61,423 nucleotides of DNA from an uncultured Sulfitobacter sp. (GCA_937928635.1 CALFWM010000002.1:1-61423), one strand, 5' to 3'; positions 8,834 to 17,507 are shown, counted from the stretch's first letter. Numbers and translations: made by a program. The notes: a model not told the origin generated them from the letters alone.

Positions 8834-8855
8834 CACGCTCCCGTCCAGGACGCCC

Positions 8856-9137
8856 TTATGAGCAGCCCTTGGTCCCTGCGGGGCAATGGGACCGCGCACG
8901 CGCCTTGCGAACGTGGCGGCGCTTTTTCGTCGGGTGTGACAGCGCTTGTTGGTAGCTGATGTGCTGGTTTGGCGTGCCACAACAAATCACGCCCCCCACA
9001 GACACCGGCTGTAGCCCAGCGGGGCAATAGTTGGCCCCATGATAGGGATAAATCTTTGTTTCTGCTGCGACTTGCGCCGGGATCATGCCGGTCATGATCA
9101 GGCCAAAACCGGTAAAGACTGCGGTTGAAATGCGCAT
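8856..9137 (-). CDS. Small Cys-containing exported protein of unknown function
   Basis: A 93-residue protein with a signal peptide (STAVFTGFGLIMTGMIPAQVAA), then a short region with cysteines in NYCPAG, GGVICCG and SHCPAG, and a very basic stretch (KKRRHVRKARAR) near the C-terminus. The paired CPAG motifs suggest a small disulfide-bonded fold. I do not recognise the family; similar small proteins occur in roseobacters. It stands alone, downstream of P450 on the same strand with a 71-base gap. Confidence 0.7.
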   Translation of the reverse strand: MRISTAVFTGFGLIMTGMIPAQVAAETKIYPYHGANYCPAGLQPVSVGGVICCGTPNQHISYQQALSHPTKKRRHVRKARARSHCPAGTKGCS

Positions 9138-9208
9138 TTTAAGCCCTCGTTTTTCTTCGTTTTATGGTCCGACTATGCAGAGGGTCGGCAAAGTAGTCCA
9201 ATCATTTT

Positions 9209-10396
9209 TCAGGTGTGCAACTGCGCAGGCAGATGCGCATAGCCGTGAAACCGGATGCGCCCCCCGGTTTTGCGCCCCTTTTTGATTTTGTAGTCTGGCC
9301 AGCGGTTTATGAACCGTTGCAGGGCAATGCGCCCCTCCATACGGGCCAGCGTCAACCCTACGCAGATATGCGGCCCCCCGGCAAATGCAAGGTGTTTGTT
9401 TGGCGTTCGGGTGATGTCAAATGTGGTCGGGTTATCAAAGACGTCCGGGTCACGGTTGGCGGCCCCTATGCACAGATGCAGGTTCGTGCCTGCCGGGATT
9501 TTATGTTGTTGAAGGGTGATCTCCGTCGTTGTCTCGCGGTTTCCAAACTGATTGGGCGAGCGGAACCTCAATATCTCCTCTACCGCTGTGTTAATCGTTG
9601 AAGTATCTTCGATAAGATGTTGTTTTTGTTCAGGACGATCGTGCAGGAGCGCAAGACCCGAGCCAATCAAGTTGGTCGTGGTCTCATGGCCCGCGTTCAG
9701 GATGAAAATGCAGTTCTGGATCAGCTCGATTTCGGTGAGTTGCCCCTCGGCGTCGCCGGCAATAAGACGGGTCAGCACATCCGTTTCCGGGTCTCCCGGC
9801 GCGGCTTTGCGTCGTGCAATCAAGTCCTTCAGATACGACTTGAACTCACTCACGGCGGTGTGCCCGCGCGCCAGTTGATCCTGCGTTAACGTCGGTTCAA
9901 GCGCGCCGAGGATCGCAAGCGACCAGTCCCGCAAAGGGCCGCGTTCAGACAGCGGAATGTCCAACAGATTGCCGATAATCTGGATCGGAATGGACATGGC
10001 AAAATCCTCCACCAGGTCGGCAGTATTGGGCATGGCGTCCAACAGATCGTCGATGATTTCGATCAATCCGGGCTCCATACGGGCGATGGCCTTGGGCGCG
10101 AGGGCGGCTGTCATGATCCGCCGCACACGGGTGTGCAGCGGCGGGTCGTTGAACACCAGCGACGTGGTGTGATGTTCATAGAGCGGCGTGCCGGGGCCGA
10201 ACTTGGGCGCAAAGGCTTGTTTTTTGTCGGAAATGTAGAGGGTGGTGTCGCGGTAGATGGCATTCAGATCCGCGTGGCGACAGATCAGAAACGACCCGTC
10301 GGGCTGCGGCGTGACGGGGCTGTTGCGCAGCAGCTCATCGTAATAGGGGAAAGGGTTAACGGTGAAATCCGCAGGCGGGTTGGAAAGATCAAACAT
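9209..10396 (-). CDS. Cytochrome P450
   Basis: A 395-residue soluble bacterial P450 monooxygenase. The I-helix oxygen-activation motif AGHETT is at residues 235-240, the K-helix ExxR at 274-277, and the heme loop FAGGPHICVG at 338-347 with Cys345 as the axial ligand. ATG 10396 (MFDLSNPPADF) is chosen because it gives the usual P450 N-terminus; an in-frame ATG at 10504 would add 36 unrelated residues, but no clear ribosome binding site marks either. No ferredoxin or reductase gene lies next to it, so redox partners and substrate are unknown. Confidence 0.93.
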   Translation of the reverse strand: MFDLSNPPADFTVNPFPYYDELLRNSPVTPQPDGSFLICRHADLNAIYRDTTLYISDKKQAFAPKFGPGTPLYEHHTTSLVFNDPPLHTRVRRIMTAALAPKAIARMEPGLIEIIDDLLDAMPNTADLVEDFAMSIPIQIIGNLLDIPLSERGPLRDWSLAILGALEPTLTQDQLARGHTAVSEFKSYLKDLIARRKAAPGDPETDVLTRLIAGDAEGQLTEIELIQNCIFILNAGHETTTNLIGSGLALLHDRPEQKQHLIEDTSTINTAVEEILRFRSPNQFGNRETTTEITLQQHKIPAGTNLHLCIGAANRDPDVFDNPTTFDITRTPNKHLAFAGGPHICVGLTLARMEGRIALQRFINRWPDYKIKKGRKTGGRIRFHGYAHLPAQLHT

Positions 10397-10637
10397 GCCC
10401 GATTGTGCGGTGAAATCACTGTTCAGGCAATCTCCAAACCGTTCATGAACGAAACGTAAATCGTCACACACTGTACAGCGCAGGTGCACCACCGTGTCAG
10501 CCAAGCAGGTCGCGCACCAGCGGCACTTACATGCACAGGATCAGCAAATAGAGCGTCAGCTTCGCGGTCAGATGTACGATATCACGCGGCTTTTTTTGAA
10601 TTTCTGCGTTAGAGGGTGATGCGTGCGAGCACCCATC

Positions 10638-10946
10638 CTACGCGGCGATGACGTTGATTGTTTTTGCCTTGGCCATGATGTCTGTGTTTTGACGGGCGGT
10701 TTCGAGGTCGTAGGCGGTTTGCAGGTTGAGCCAGAATTCGGGGGTAACGTCGAAGGCGGCGGCGAGCAACAGGGCGGTGTCTGCGGTGACGCTGGAATTG
10801 CCCGCAATGATGCGCGTGATGCGGTTGGCGGGCACGCCGAGGCGCTTGGCAAAGGCGGTCGCGCTGAGGCCGTGGGGGGCGAGGAATTCCTCTGACAGGA
10901 TTTCGCCGGGGTGGATCGGGTCAATGGTAGTCACAGATTTCGACAT
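10638..10946 (-). CDS. higA: HigA-family antitoxin (XRE)
   Basis: A 102-residue HigA antitoxin with the family opening DPIHPGEILSEEFL, then the helix-turn-helix LSATAFAKRLGVPANRITRI and the typical TPEFWLNLQTAYDLE segment. It neutralises HigB and represses the operon. ATG 10946 overlaps the end of higB by 26 bases, the toxin-first order normal for higBA. The C-terminus INVIAA is short. A perfect palindrome before higB is the expected binding site. Confidence 0.93.
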   Translation of the reverse strand: MSKSVTTIDPIHPGEILSEEFLAPHGLSATAFAKRLGVPANRITRIIAGNSSVTADTALLLAAAFDVTPEFWLNLQTAYDLETARQNTDIMAKAKTINVIAA

Positions 10947-11202
10947 CGTAGGCGTCTCCTTTGTGCCAACGGAAGCATATGCGCCATTGGTCATTGATGC
11001 GGATAGAGGACTGCCCGGCGCGGTTGCCGGAGAGTTTTTCCAGCCGGTTGCCGGGCGGATTGGCAAGATCGCGGTATTCGGTTGCGGCGTGCAGCATGAG
11101 AAGTTTGCGTTTGGCTTGGCGGGCAAAGGGGCGGAATTGGCGGGCGGGCGTGCCCGCGGTGTGGAGCTTGTCGGTGTGTTTGCAGGCGAAGGTTTTGATC
11201 AT
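10921..11202 (-). CDS. higB: HigB-family toxin (RelE/ParE superfamily)
   Basis: A 93-residue RelE-fold toxin: FACKHTDKLHTAG, LHAATEYRDLANPPGNRLEKL and SIRINDQWRICFRW followed by ICDYH match HigB, a ribosome-dependent mRNA nuclease. The basic and aromatic residues of the RINDQWRICF strand carry activity in this family. ATG 11202 sits only about 6 bases behind the predicted transcription start, so the mRNA may be nearly leaderless. Translation is coupled to higA through a 26-base overlap. It appears intact. Confidence 0.93.
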   Translation of the reverse strand: MIKTFACKHTDKLHTAGTPARQFRPFARQAKRKLLMLHAATEYRDLANPPGNRLEKLSGNRAGQSSIRINDQWRICFRWHKGDAYDVEICDYH

Positions 11203-11211
11203 GTCGGTACG

Positions 11212-11243
11212 TGATACGTATCATGGATTGTATGGGGTGTCAA
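11212..11243 (-). promoter_or_regulatory. higBA promoter with palindromic operator
   Basis: On the minus strand TTGACA (11243-11238) is followed after exactly 17 bases by TACGTA (11220-11215), a -35/-10 pair. The -10 lies inside a perfect 12-bp palindrome TGATACGTATCA at 11212-11223, 10 bases before the higB ATG. This placement fits autorepression by HigA. Confidence 0.75.
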
Positions 11244-11276
11244 ATGTCCTTGCGAGCTAGATTGACGCAATGGTGA

Positions 11277-12005
11277 TCAACATATCAGGTCCCAATTATT
11301 CCTGTGTACCGATACATCAACTGACCCATTCAGCATTAGTCTGTTCCCATCGACAGAAAGCCTTAAGCTAATCGAATTACCTTCTTTGAGCCTTCCTTCT
11401 AGGATTAACTTCTTGATGTCCCCTGATTGCAAAATCACAAAGTCGTTTACATACCGCATGCCGGCATTTGTTCTTAGAACCACAATGTAGAATACATTTG
11501 ACGCGTGTTGAAATGCAGCGGTCTTGATTGTCGCCAAGTAGGCACCGGCCTTCTCATTCGCTGTTTTCACCTGAACATGAAAGTACTTGTCGGCCAGCGA
11601 CGCGACAACATCAATACCATCGTCGACGGTCATTTTTGAAGCGTTGAACCCTCGAAACAAGAGCTCGCTCATCACGGCGTATTCTCCCGCAGACCCAGTA
11701 AATTGGGAAGAAACCTTGGGTGCTTCGGTTGCAAATACTATTGGTCTTTGTGACTTGTATCGAAATGTTCCTTGTCGATAGCCGCCAGTTTTGGAATTCC
11801 GAACCTTGGCAAATTGCGGGTTCTTCGTTTTTGAATTGGCGTTCAGCTTAGTGCCAAGCTTCTTTGCAAAGTCATCAGGGTCCATTCCCAAAGGTAAAAG
11901 GCCAAGAGTTTCGCCAATCTCCGCCAAGTCTTTCACATGATAGGTTTTCTTGCCGCCTCGCTCATACAGCTTGATTGCAACATCGATCCAGTCAATTTGG
12001 TTCAT
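11277..12005 (-). CDS. HARE-HTH domain plus PD-(D/E)XK nuclease-like protein
   Basis: A 242-residue protein I read as two domains. Residues 4-85 (WIDVAIKLYERGGKKTYHVK ... YRQGTFRYK) look like the HARE-HTH winged helix found in restriction and chromatin proteins. Residues 100-165 carry a restriction-endonuclease-like core: Glu108 or Glu114, Asp132 in GIDVVA and Gln145-Val-Lys147 in HVQVKTAN. ATG 12005 has GAGGGAG upstream; an ATG at 12086 would overlap thyX. Base composition is visibly more AT-rich than the flanking genes, suggesting horizontal acquisition together with HigBA. A DNA-targeting defence role is inference; no methylase is nearby. Confidence 0.75.
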   Translation of the reverse strand: MNQIDWIDVAIKLYERGGKKTYHVKDLAEIGETLGLLPLGMDPDDFAKKLGTKLNANSKTKNPQFAKVRNSKTGGYRQGTFRYKSQRPIVFATEAPKVSSQFTGSAGEYAVMSELLFRGFNASKMTVDDGIDVVASLADKYFHVQVKTANEKAGAYLATIKTAAFQHASNVFYIVVLRTNAGMRYVNDFVILQSGDIKKLILEGRLKEGNSISLRLSVDGNRLMLNGSVDVSVHRNNWDLIC

Positions 12006-12082
12006 GCTAACTCCCTCTGGCCACGCCTCACGGCGCGCCCGTTTTGAACTCAAATCTCTCCACTGGAGCGATTTGCCCCCGC

Positions 12083-12997
12083 TCAAGCGGGGTCGTCCAA
12101 AACCCCCTCAAACTCCCGCCACTCCCCAGCAGACATTCCCGATGTCTCCTGCGTGACCTCCTCACCTTTCAACATACGCTTGATACAGTCCAGCGCTTTA
12201 CCCGATAAAGTTGCGCCCCCCAAACGGTAGTCCTCAAACGCCCCATAGGCCGCCGGGACCCAATCCGCGACCACCTTACAAATCGCATCCGCGTAAACCC
12301 GGATTTCGTATTGGGCGTGGCTGTCCGCGCGCAAACGCAGGAAGTGGAAGAGGTTATGAAGGTCCACTTTCCAGTACCATTGGGTGTAGATGTTGGCGGG
12401 GAGGTTCATGCGGGCGAGCTCTCGGGCCAGACCGTCTTGGCCGTCATCCGAGATCATCTCTTCGTAGTGGTCATAGGCGCGGTTGGAGTCAGCCTTGAGG
12501 ATTTCCAACACGCGGGCGGCCTCCTCCCCTTCCAGCACGCCGCCCCTGCCCTGATTGTTCACCACGGACTGGGCGTTGATGTGTTCGGGCGCGGGGATGT
12601 AGAATTCCCGGTCCAGAATGGAGTAGCGGGCGGAGTATTCGTTCACGTTGGCGGTGCGGTGGCGAATCCATTGGCGGGCGACAAAGACCGGGAGTTTGAC
12701 GTGCAGCTTGATTTCGCACATTTCAAACGGGGTCGAGTGCCAGTGGCGCATCAGGTAGCGGATGAGGCCGGCGTCGTTTTGCACTGATTTGGTGCCTTTG
12801 CCGTAGGAGACGCGGGCGGCCTGACAGATGGCGGCATCATCGCCCATATAGTCGATGACGCGCACAAAGCCGTGGTCGAGAACTTCGTGGGCCTTATACA
12901 AATGCGCCTCCATCCCCGGTACGGTGGCGCGCAGAGTTGGCTGGGTTGTGCTGCGCAACGCGTCGATTTCAGCTTGTTGGTCGGGGGTCAGCGACAT
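12083..12997 (-). CDS. thyX: FAD-dependent thymidylate synthase
   Basis: A 304-residue ThyX that methylates dUMP with methylenetetrahydrofolate and FAD. The diagnostic RHR motif is [15 protein letters not shown], and [25 protein letters not shown] (in two parts around residue 95) and [11 protein letters not shown] are the other conserved stretches. It replaces ThyA in organisms lacking it; no thyA is in the window. It lies 77 bases upstream of the HARE nuclease gene on the same strand, so readthrough into that gene is possible. Confidence 0.97.
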   Translation of the reverse strand: MSLTPDQQAEIDALRSTTQPTLRATVPGMEAHLYKAHEVLDHGFVRVIDYMGDDAAICQAARVSYGKGTKSVQNDAGLIRYLMRHWHSTPFEMCEIKLHVKLPVFVARQWIRHRTANVNEYSARYSILDREFYIPAPEHINAQSVVNNQGRGGVLEGEEAARVLEILKADSNRAYDHYEEMISDDGQDGLARELARMNLPANIYTQWYWKVDLHNLFHFLRLRADSHAQYEIRVYADAICKVVADWVPAAYGAFEDYRLGGATLSGKALDCIKRMLKGEEVTQETSGMSAGEWREFEGVLDDPA

Positions 12998-13210
12998 GGG
13001 GCGCGGCTCCTGTGTTTTGTGGGGCGTTTGGGCGGGGATTCGCTCAATGACTATATCTGGCGACGCAGGCCACAGGAACCGCCATATGCGGTATTGTTTT
13101 TAGGTTGCAGTTGTTTGGATAATCGCCGCCATCCCGTTTGGAGCGTTGACAGTATGACACGCCATGGGTGAGTGTTCATACAAACAATAAAACATTGAGG
13201 GCAGAACAAC

Positions 13211-14125
13211 GTGACACGTCTTTTGATTAGCCTAGCGCTCTGCGCGGGGCTGGCAGCTTGCGGCAGCGGTTCAGCGCCGTTCGGCGCACCAACAACATCA
13301 ACCGATGGCAGCGACGGTTCTGCCGCTATTCCCGAAGTACTCGCCGGTGATCTGGAAAGTTTCAGCTATGATCCCAACGGCCAGACCCTGACCATTCGCG
13401 GCGTATCCCTTGAGGATGGCCCGTTTGAAGACGTTTACCGACGTCGCCCAGGCCTGGATCGTGGTGGATATGAAGCCTACACGGCGCAGGACGGCTCGCT
13501 TGACCGCCATTCCACGGCCTATGTGCGTGACGTCCGCGGGACGCGCGCAGCGATTGCAGTGACCGGTGGTCAATTTGAGTTCTTCTTTTCGGGGGGGGCA
13601 TATGCCAATGGGGGCGACTTCAGCGCACCTGTAACGCAGGGTGCAGACCAAGACGGCGGTCTGGTCACATATGCCGGGAATTACGTCGGCTTGCTGAACA
13701 TTGGGGGCAGTGGAGAAGATCTGACTCCTGTAGCGCCCGGCACACCCGGTGCTTTCCAGCCAGTCCAAGCGGCTGAAGTCACCGGACGAATCCTGATCAA
13801 TGCGAGTTTTTCTGATCGCACCGTCAACGGCATCATCGCCGAACGCAGGATTGAAGGTACAGACTTGGCCCCCACGACCCTTGCTTTGGCCCCTGCCACA
13901 ATCGAGGAAGATGGCACATTCTTTGGCGACACCACCGTAGATCTGCAGGACCGCGGCGATTACGGCGGCATCTTTGGTGGCACTGGTGCAACCGAAGTGG
14001 CAGGCGTTGTGCGCGCAGAGGAGCATTTGACTGACTTCCAGAACGAAATCGAAGTTGGTGTCTTTGTGCTTGAACAATGCGGCACGCCCGGTGCCGATCC
14101 TGTGTGTGATCAGCCCGTCCCATAG
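13211..14125 (+). CDS. TbpB-like surface lipoprotein, candidate Slam substrate
   Basis: A 304-residue lipoprotein: signal peptide with lipobox LAAC (Cys17), then a Ser/Thr/Gly-rich linker. The second half is beta-rich and ends in a segment of the type seen in the TbpB/Slam-dependent lipoprotein barrel: ILINASFSDRTVNG, EEDGTFFGDTTV and YGGIFGGTGATEVAGVV, i.e. the G-x-F-G/x-GxxGxEvaG pattern. Two Cys (CGTPGADPVCD) near the end may form a disulfide. GTG 13211 is the only reasonable start. The Slam-type gene follows after 14 bases, so they form one operon. Ligand (iron source, vitamin or other) is unknown. Confidence 0.72.
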   Translation: MTRLLISLALCAGLAACGSGSAPFGAPTTSTDGSDGSAAIPEVLAGDLESFSYDPNGQTLTIRGVSLEDGPFEDVYRRRPGLDRGGYEAYTAQDGSLDRHSTAYVRDVRGTRAAIAVTGGQFEFFFSGGAYANGGDFSAPVTQGADQDGGLVTYAGNYVGLLNIGGSGEDLTPVAPGTPGAFQPVQAAEVTGRILINASFSDRTVNGIIAERRIEGTDLAPTTLALAPATIEEDGTFFGDTTVDLQDRGDYGGIFGGTGATEVAGVVRAEEHLTDFQNEIEVGVFVLEQCGTPGADPVCDQPVP

Positions 14126-14139
14126 GGAGGGGCCCGAGC

Positions 14140-15579
14140 GTGGCGCTGACATCCAACACCATTGCAAAGGCAGGGGCGCTGGCCGCCCTTGCCTTTTCTG
14201 TCTTGGCCCCGGTTGTGGCCGGGGGGCAAAACACCGCTGCTCCGGTGCAAACCGCTGCTGACCCAAACGCTCCTGCGGTTGAGCTGACCCTGCCGCAAGC
14301 CCGCCAATTGGCGGTCAAAGCGCTCAAAGCCGGGCGGCCCAAACTGGCCTATCATCTTGCGGATGGATTGCTGAAGGCTGATCCAAAATCCTCTTTTGCC
14401 CATTTCACAATGGCCAATGCCCAGGGGCTGTTGGGTCAGGCCGCAGCGGCGCGCAAGTCTGCCGCAAGGGCCTATCGCTATGGCGATTCAAAGCTGCATC
14501 GGTTTGAGGCGGCTGAACTGGCCGCACGCCTGTCTTACGCAGAAGAGCGCCCTACCCTGACCCAGCTTTGGCTGCGCCGCGCGGTGCAGAACGCACCAAA
14601 CGAACAGGTAGAGCAGCAATTGGGCCGAGATTATGGGCAGGTGCGCGCCCAAAACCCGTTTTCCTTTTCGATCCGCACCAGTTTGCGCCCCTCAAGCAAC
14701 GTGAATGGCGGGTCAAACACTGCTGTTCAGGTGATCGACGGCCTGCCCTTTACAGGTCAGCTGAGCGGCAGCGCGCAGGCCCTCTCCGGCACCATCGGCA
14801 CCCTTGACACAAGCCTGCGCTACCGTCTGCGCGGCACAAAAAAGAGCCGCACAGAGGTCGCCGCACGCTTGTTTGTCAAACGGGTCGCCCTGACGAACAG
14901 CGCCGAGGAACAAGCACCCGACGTCAGCGACAGCGACTTTGGCAGCACCTTTGCAGAGGTGCGCCTGAACCATTCATTTGCCACCTCTGAAAAGGGCGGC
15001 GCCGCCCGGTTGGGCCTTGGTGCCGGACAATTCTGGTTTGGCGATGAAAGAAGCTATCACTTTGTGAACCTGAACGTCGGGCACAGCTGGCGCATTGGCG
15101 CACGCAGCTCTTTGTCGCTGGATGCCTCGTATGAAAACCGCAGCTCTGACCGCGCCGCCTTTCTGGACAGTGAATACCTGAGCGTGGTTGGCGGCTATCG
15201 CCACGCGCGCACCAATGGCGATCAATTGTCGCTTTCGCTCAGCCTGCGCGAAACACGCTCTGATTTTTCCAATGCCCGAAACACCGCCGCGACACTGAGC
15301 GCCAATTATGACTTTGCAAAACAGGTTGGCCCTGCGAAAATTTCGACCGGCGTTGTTGTAGGGTATTCTGATTTCCCCGATTATATCGCCCCCATCCGTG
15401 TGCCCGGTGGGCGGCAGGACCGATCCCTTTATGCCAACGTGAACTTCTTTTTCCCTGATGTGGATTACGCCGGATTTGCGCCCAATCTGCGGGTCACGGC
15501 GGGGCGCAAATTTTCCAATGTCAGCCGGTTTGAAACCGAGGAACTCTCCGTTTCCCTAGGCATCCAGTCAAAATTCTGA
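14140..15579 (+). CDS. Slam-type (surface lipoprotein assembly modifier, DUF560) outer-membrane protein
   Basis: A 479-residue protein with a signal peptide (LAALAFSVLAPVVAGG), TPR-like helices at roughly residues 45-165 (KALKAGRPKLAYHLADGLLK, AHFTMANAQGLLG), and a C-terminal beta-barrel of about 290 residues with alternating aromatic strands. The end, RKFSNVSRFETEELSVSLG then terminal Phe, matches the Slam/DUF560 barrel, whose last strand carries K-x-SN and a terminal Phe. Slam proteins move lipoproteins across the outer membrane (type XI secretion). GTG start at 14140. Partner is the lipoprotein gene just upstream. Confidence 0.8.
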   Translation: MALTSNTIAKAGALAALAFSVLAPVVAGGQNTAAPVQTAADPNAPAVELTLPQARQLAVKALKAGRPKLAYHLADGLLKADPKSSFAHFTMANAQGLLGQAAAARKSAARAYRYGDSKLHRFEAAELAARLSYAEERPTLTQLWLRRAVQNAPNEQVEQQLGRDYGQVRAQNPFSFSIRTSLRPSSNVNGGSNTAVQVIDGLPFTGQLSGSAQALSGTIGTLDTSLRYRLRGTKKSRTEVAARLFVKRVALTNSAEEQAPDVSDSDFGSTFAEVRLNHSFATSEKGGAARLGLGAGQFWFGDERSYHFVNLNVGHSWRIGARSSLSLDASYENRSSDRAAFLDSEYLSVVGGYRHARTNGDQLSLSLSLRETRSDFSNARNTAATLSANYDFAKQVGPAKISTGVVVGYSDFPDYIAPIRVPGGRQDRSLYANVNFFFPDVDYAGFAPNLRVTAGRKFSNVSRFETEELSVSLGIQSKF

Positions 15580-15649
15580 GAGGGGCTGGCGCACCGCTCT
15601 GTGCGTGTTAGGTTTGGCTTTATACCAAAAGTCAGCAAAGGATGCCTGC

Positions 15650-16084
15650 ATGCCGATCAAATATTTGCACACCATGGTGCGTGTCAAAGACCTCGATGCC
15701 TCTATCGCGTTTTACAAATTGTTGGGGCTGGTAGAGCGGCGGCGGATGGATCACGAAGGTGGCCGGTTTACGCTGGTGTTCCTCTGCCCTCCGGGCATGG
15801 CAGACGGGCATGCAGATGTGGAACTGACCTACAATTGGGACGGTGACGATGGGCTGCCCTCTGACGGGCGCCACTTTGGCCACCTTGCCTATACCCTTGA
15901 TAACATTTATGAAACCTGCCAGCACCTGATGGACAATGGGGTGACAATCAACCGCCCGCCACATGATGGGCGCATGGCGTTTATTCGCAGCCCGGACAAT
16001 ATCTCGATTGAACTGCTGCAAGAGGGCGACCCCCTTGAACCCGCAGAACCCTGGACCAGCATGGGCAATACGGGCCACTGGTGA
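15650..16084 (+). CDS. Lactoylglutathione lyase-like VOC protein
   Basis: A 144-residue VOC protein close to glyoxalase I: YLHTMVRVKDLDASIAFYK with a His ligand, VELTYNWD with a Glu ligand, HFGHLAYTLDN with another His, and ISIELLQEGD with the last Glu. These are the four metal ligands of glyoxalase I, which converts the methylglyoxal-glutathione adduct to lactoylglutathione. ATG 15650 is preceded by AAAGGATG. The stop overlaps the following GTG start by four bases. True GloA activity is likely but not certain. Confidence 0.88.
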   Translation: MPIKYLHTMVRVKDLDASIAFYKLLGLVERRRMDHEGGRFTLVFLCPPGMADGHADVELTYNWDGDDGLPSDGRHFGHLAYTLDNIYETCQHLMDNGVTINRPPHDGRMAFIRSPDNISIELLQEGDPLEPAEPWTSMGNTGHW

Positions 16085-16791
16085 AACGCGCGATTTGCAC
16101 AGTGACGCTTGCCCTCTGGGCAGGTGCGGCGCAGGCGGTGGAATGCCGTCTTGCGCTGTTGCTGGCCTTGGATGTGTCAAGCTCTGTGGACGCCACAGAA
16201 GATCAATTGCAGCGCGACGGTCTGGTCTCCGCGCTGATTTCCCCCGAGGTTCAGGCGGCGTTTTTTGCAACCGACCAGCCGGTGGCGCTTGCGGTCTATG
16301 AATGGTCCGGGCGCTACAACCAGGAGGTCTTGCTGGACTGGCGCGTGATCGACAGCCGCGCTGCGCTGGTCGAGGCGGCAGAAATCATCGCTGACAGCAC
16401 CCGCAGCCATAATGATTTTCCCACCGCTATGGGATATGCGCTTGGGTATGGTGCCGAAATGCTCAAACGCGCGCCCCGCTGTTTGCGCCAAACCATCGAC
16501 ATGGCCGGAGACGGGCAAAACAACGAAGGGTTTGGCCCCCTTGTCGCCTATCGCGAGTTTCCTTTTGATGGGGTGACGGTCAACGGATTGGTGGTCAACG
16601 CCGCCGATTTTGAGGGCGAAGTTGGTCTGATCGCCTTTTACAAAGGGGAGGTTCTGCACGGGCCGGGGGCCTTTATGATCATTGCCAATGGGTTTGACGA
16701 ATACGAACGCGCCATGCGCCGCAAACTGGAGCGGGAACTGACCCCGCCCGCCATTGGCGCGTTGGAGCAGTCGCAAGGCTCTTCGGGGTGA
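16081..16791 (+). CDS. DUF1194 (von Willebrand A-like) exported protein, copy 1
   Basis: A 236-residue protein with a signal peptide (TVTLALWAGAAQAVEC) and the DUF1194 fold, a divergent VWA domain. LALDVSSSVDATE carries the DxSxS start of a metal-ion-dependent adhesion site, followed by VYEWSGRYNQE, QTIDMAGDGQNNEG and GFDEYERAMRRKLEREL. Function unknown, probably periplasmic protein binding. GTG start overlaps the VOC gene stop (GTGA) and its own stop overlaps the second copy in the same way, so all three are coupled. Confidence 0.9.
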   Translation: MKRAICTVTLALWAGAAQAVECRLALLLALDVSSSVDATEDQLQRDGLVSALISPEVQAAFFATDQPVALAVYEWSGRYNQEVLLDWRVIDSRAALVEAAEIIADSTRSHNDFPTAMGYALGYGAEMLKRAPRCLRQTIDMAGDGQNNEGFGPLVAYREFPFDGVTVNGLVVNAADFEGEVGLIAFYKGEVLHGPGAFMIIANGFDEYERAMRRKLERELTPPAIGALEQSQGSSG

Positions 16792-17507
16792 AACGGGGGT
16801 TTGTCCTTTTGGCTGCACTTTGGCTGGCTGGCGGCGCGCAGGCACAAGAGCAATGCCGTCAGGCTCTGGCACTGGGGCTTGATGTGTCAGGATCGGTGGA
16901 TGCGCGCGAATACCGTTTGCAGGTTGATGGCGTGGCGCAGGCCCTGAGTGATCCCGAGGTCCGAGACAAACTATTCGCCATGCCCTCTGCCCCGGTCAGA
17001 CTGATGGTCTATGAATGGAGCGGCCCGAATGATCAGGCGGTTCTGGTGCCATGGACCGCGATTGAAGGGTCAGCAGCACTGGATGTTGTGATCGAAACCC
17101 TGCGCCAGACCCGCCGGCGCGAGGCCTCGCCCGGCACGGCCCTTGGCGTGGCGATGCAGCAAGGGTCCTATTATCTGGCACAACAAGGCGGGTGTTGGAA
17201 GCGCACGCTGGATATTTCGGGGGACGGTGAGTCAAACCTTGGCCCCCGCCCCCGGGATCTGAAGGACCGGATGGAAGCACAAGGGATCACGATCAACGGA
17301 CTGGTGATTGGTGCCGATGATCCAAATATTGGTGACTTGCGGCAGTCTGAAATTGGCGAACTTTCCTCATACTTTCGTGCCGAAGTGATCGTGGGGCCGG
17401 ATGCCTTTGTGCTGACAGCCATCGGGTTTTCCGATTATGCCCGCGCCATGCGGGACAAATTGCTGCGCGAGCTTGATGGGCTGGTCTTTTCCCGGCTGGT
17501 GGACTGA
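16788..17507 (+). CDS. DUF1194 (von Willebrand A-like) exported protein, copy 2
   Basis: A 239-residue paralogue of the gene before it. The same landmarks occur in the same order: signal peptide ending GGAQA, GLDVSGSVDAREY as the metal site, VYEWSGPNDQA, RTLDISGDGESN, ITINGLVIGADD and GFSDYARAMRDKLLREL. The two copies are a tandem duplication now well diverged, so probably functionally distinct or forming a heteromer. GTG start overlaps the upstream stop by four bases. Confidence 0.9.
   Translation: MKRGFVLLAALWLAGGAQAQEQCRQALALGLDVSGSVDAREYRLQVDGVAQALSDPEVRDKLFAMPSAPVRLMVYEWSGPNDQAVLVPWTAIEGSAALDVVIETLRQTRRREASPGTALGVAMQQGSYYLAQQGGCWKRTLDISGDGESNLGPRPRDLKDRMEAQGITINGLVIGADDPNIGDLRQSEIGELSSYFRAEVIVGPDAFVLTAIGFSDYARAMRDKLLRELDGLVFSRLVD

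Noticed and set aside
10505..10637. A hydrophobic peptide ending LTAKLTLYLLILCM in the gap between higA and the P450 gene
   Set aside because: The frame has no start codon or ribosome binding site upstream and overlaps the end of higA, so it is probably a relic or chance.
13078..13092. Palindrome ACCGC-CATAT-GCGGT followed by TTTTT in the thyX to lipoprotein gap
   Set aside because: It would be a plus-strand terminator with no plus-strand gene ahead of it; a regulatory site is possible but nothing else supports it.
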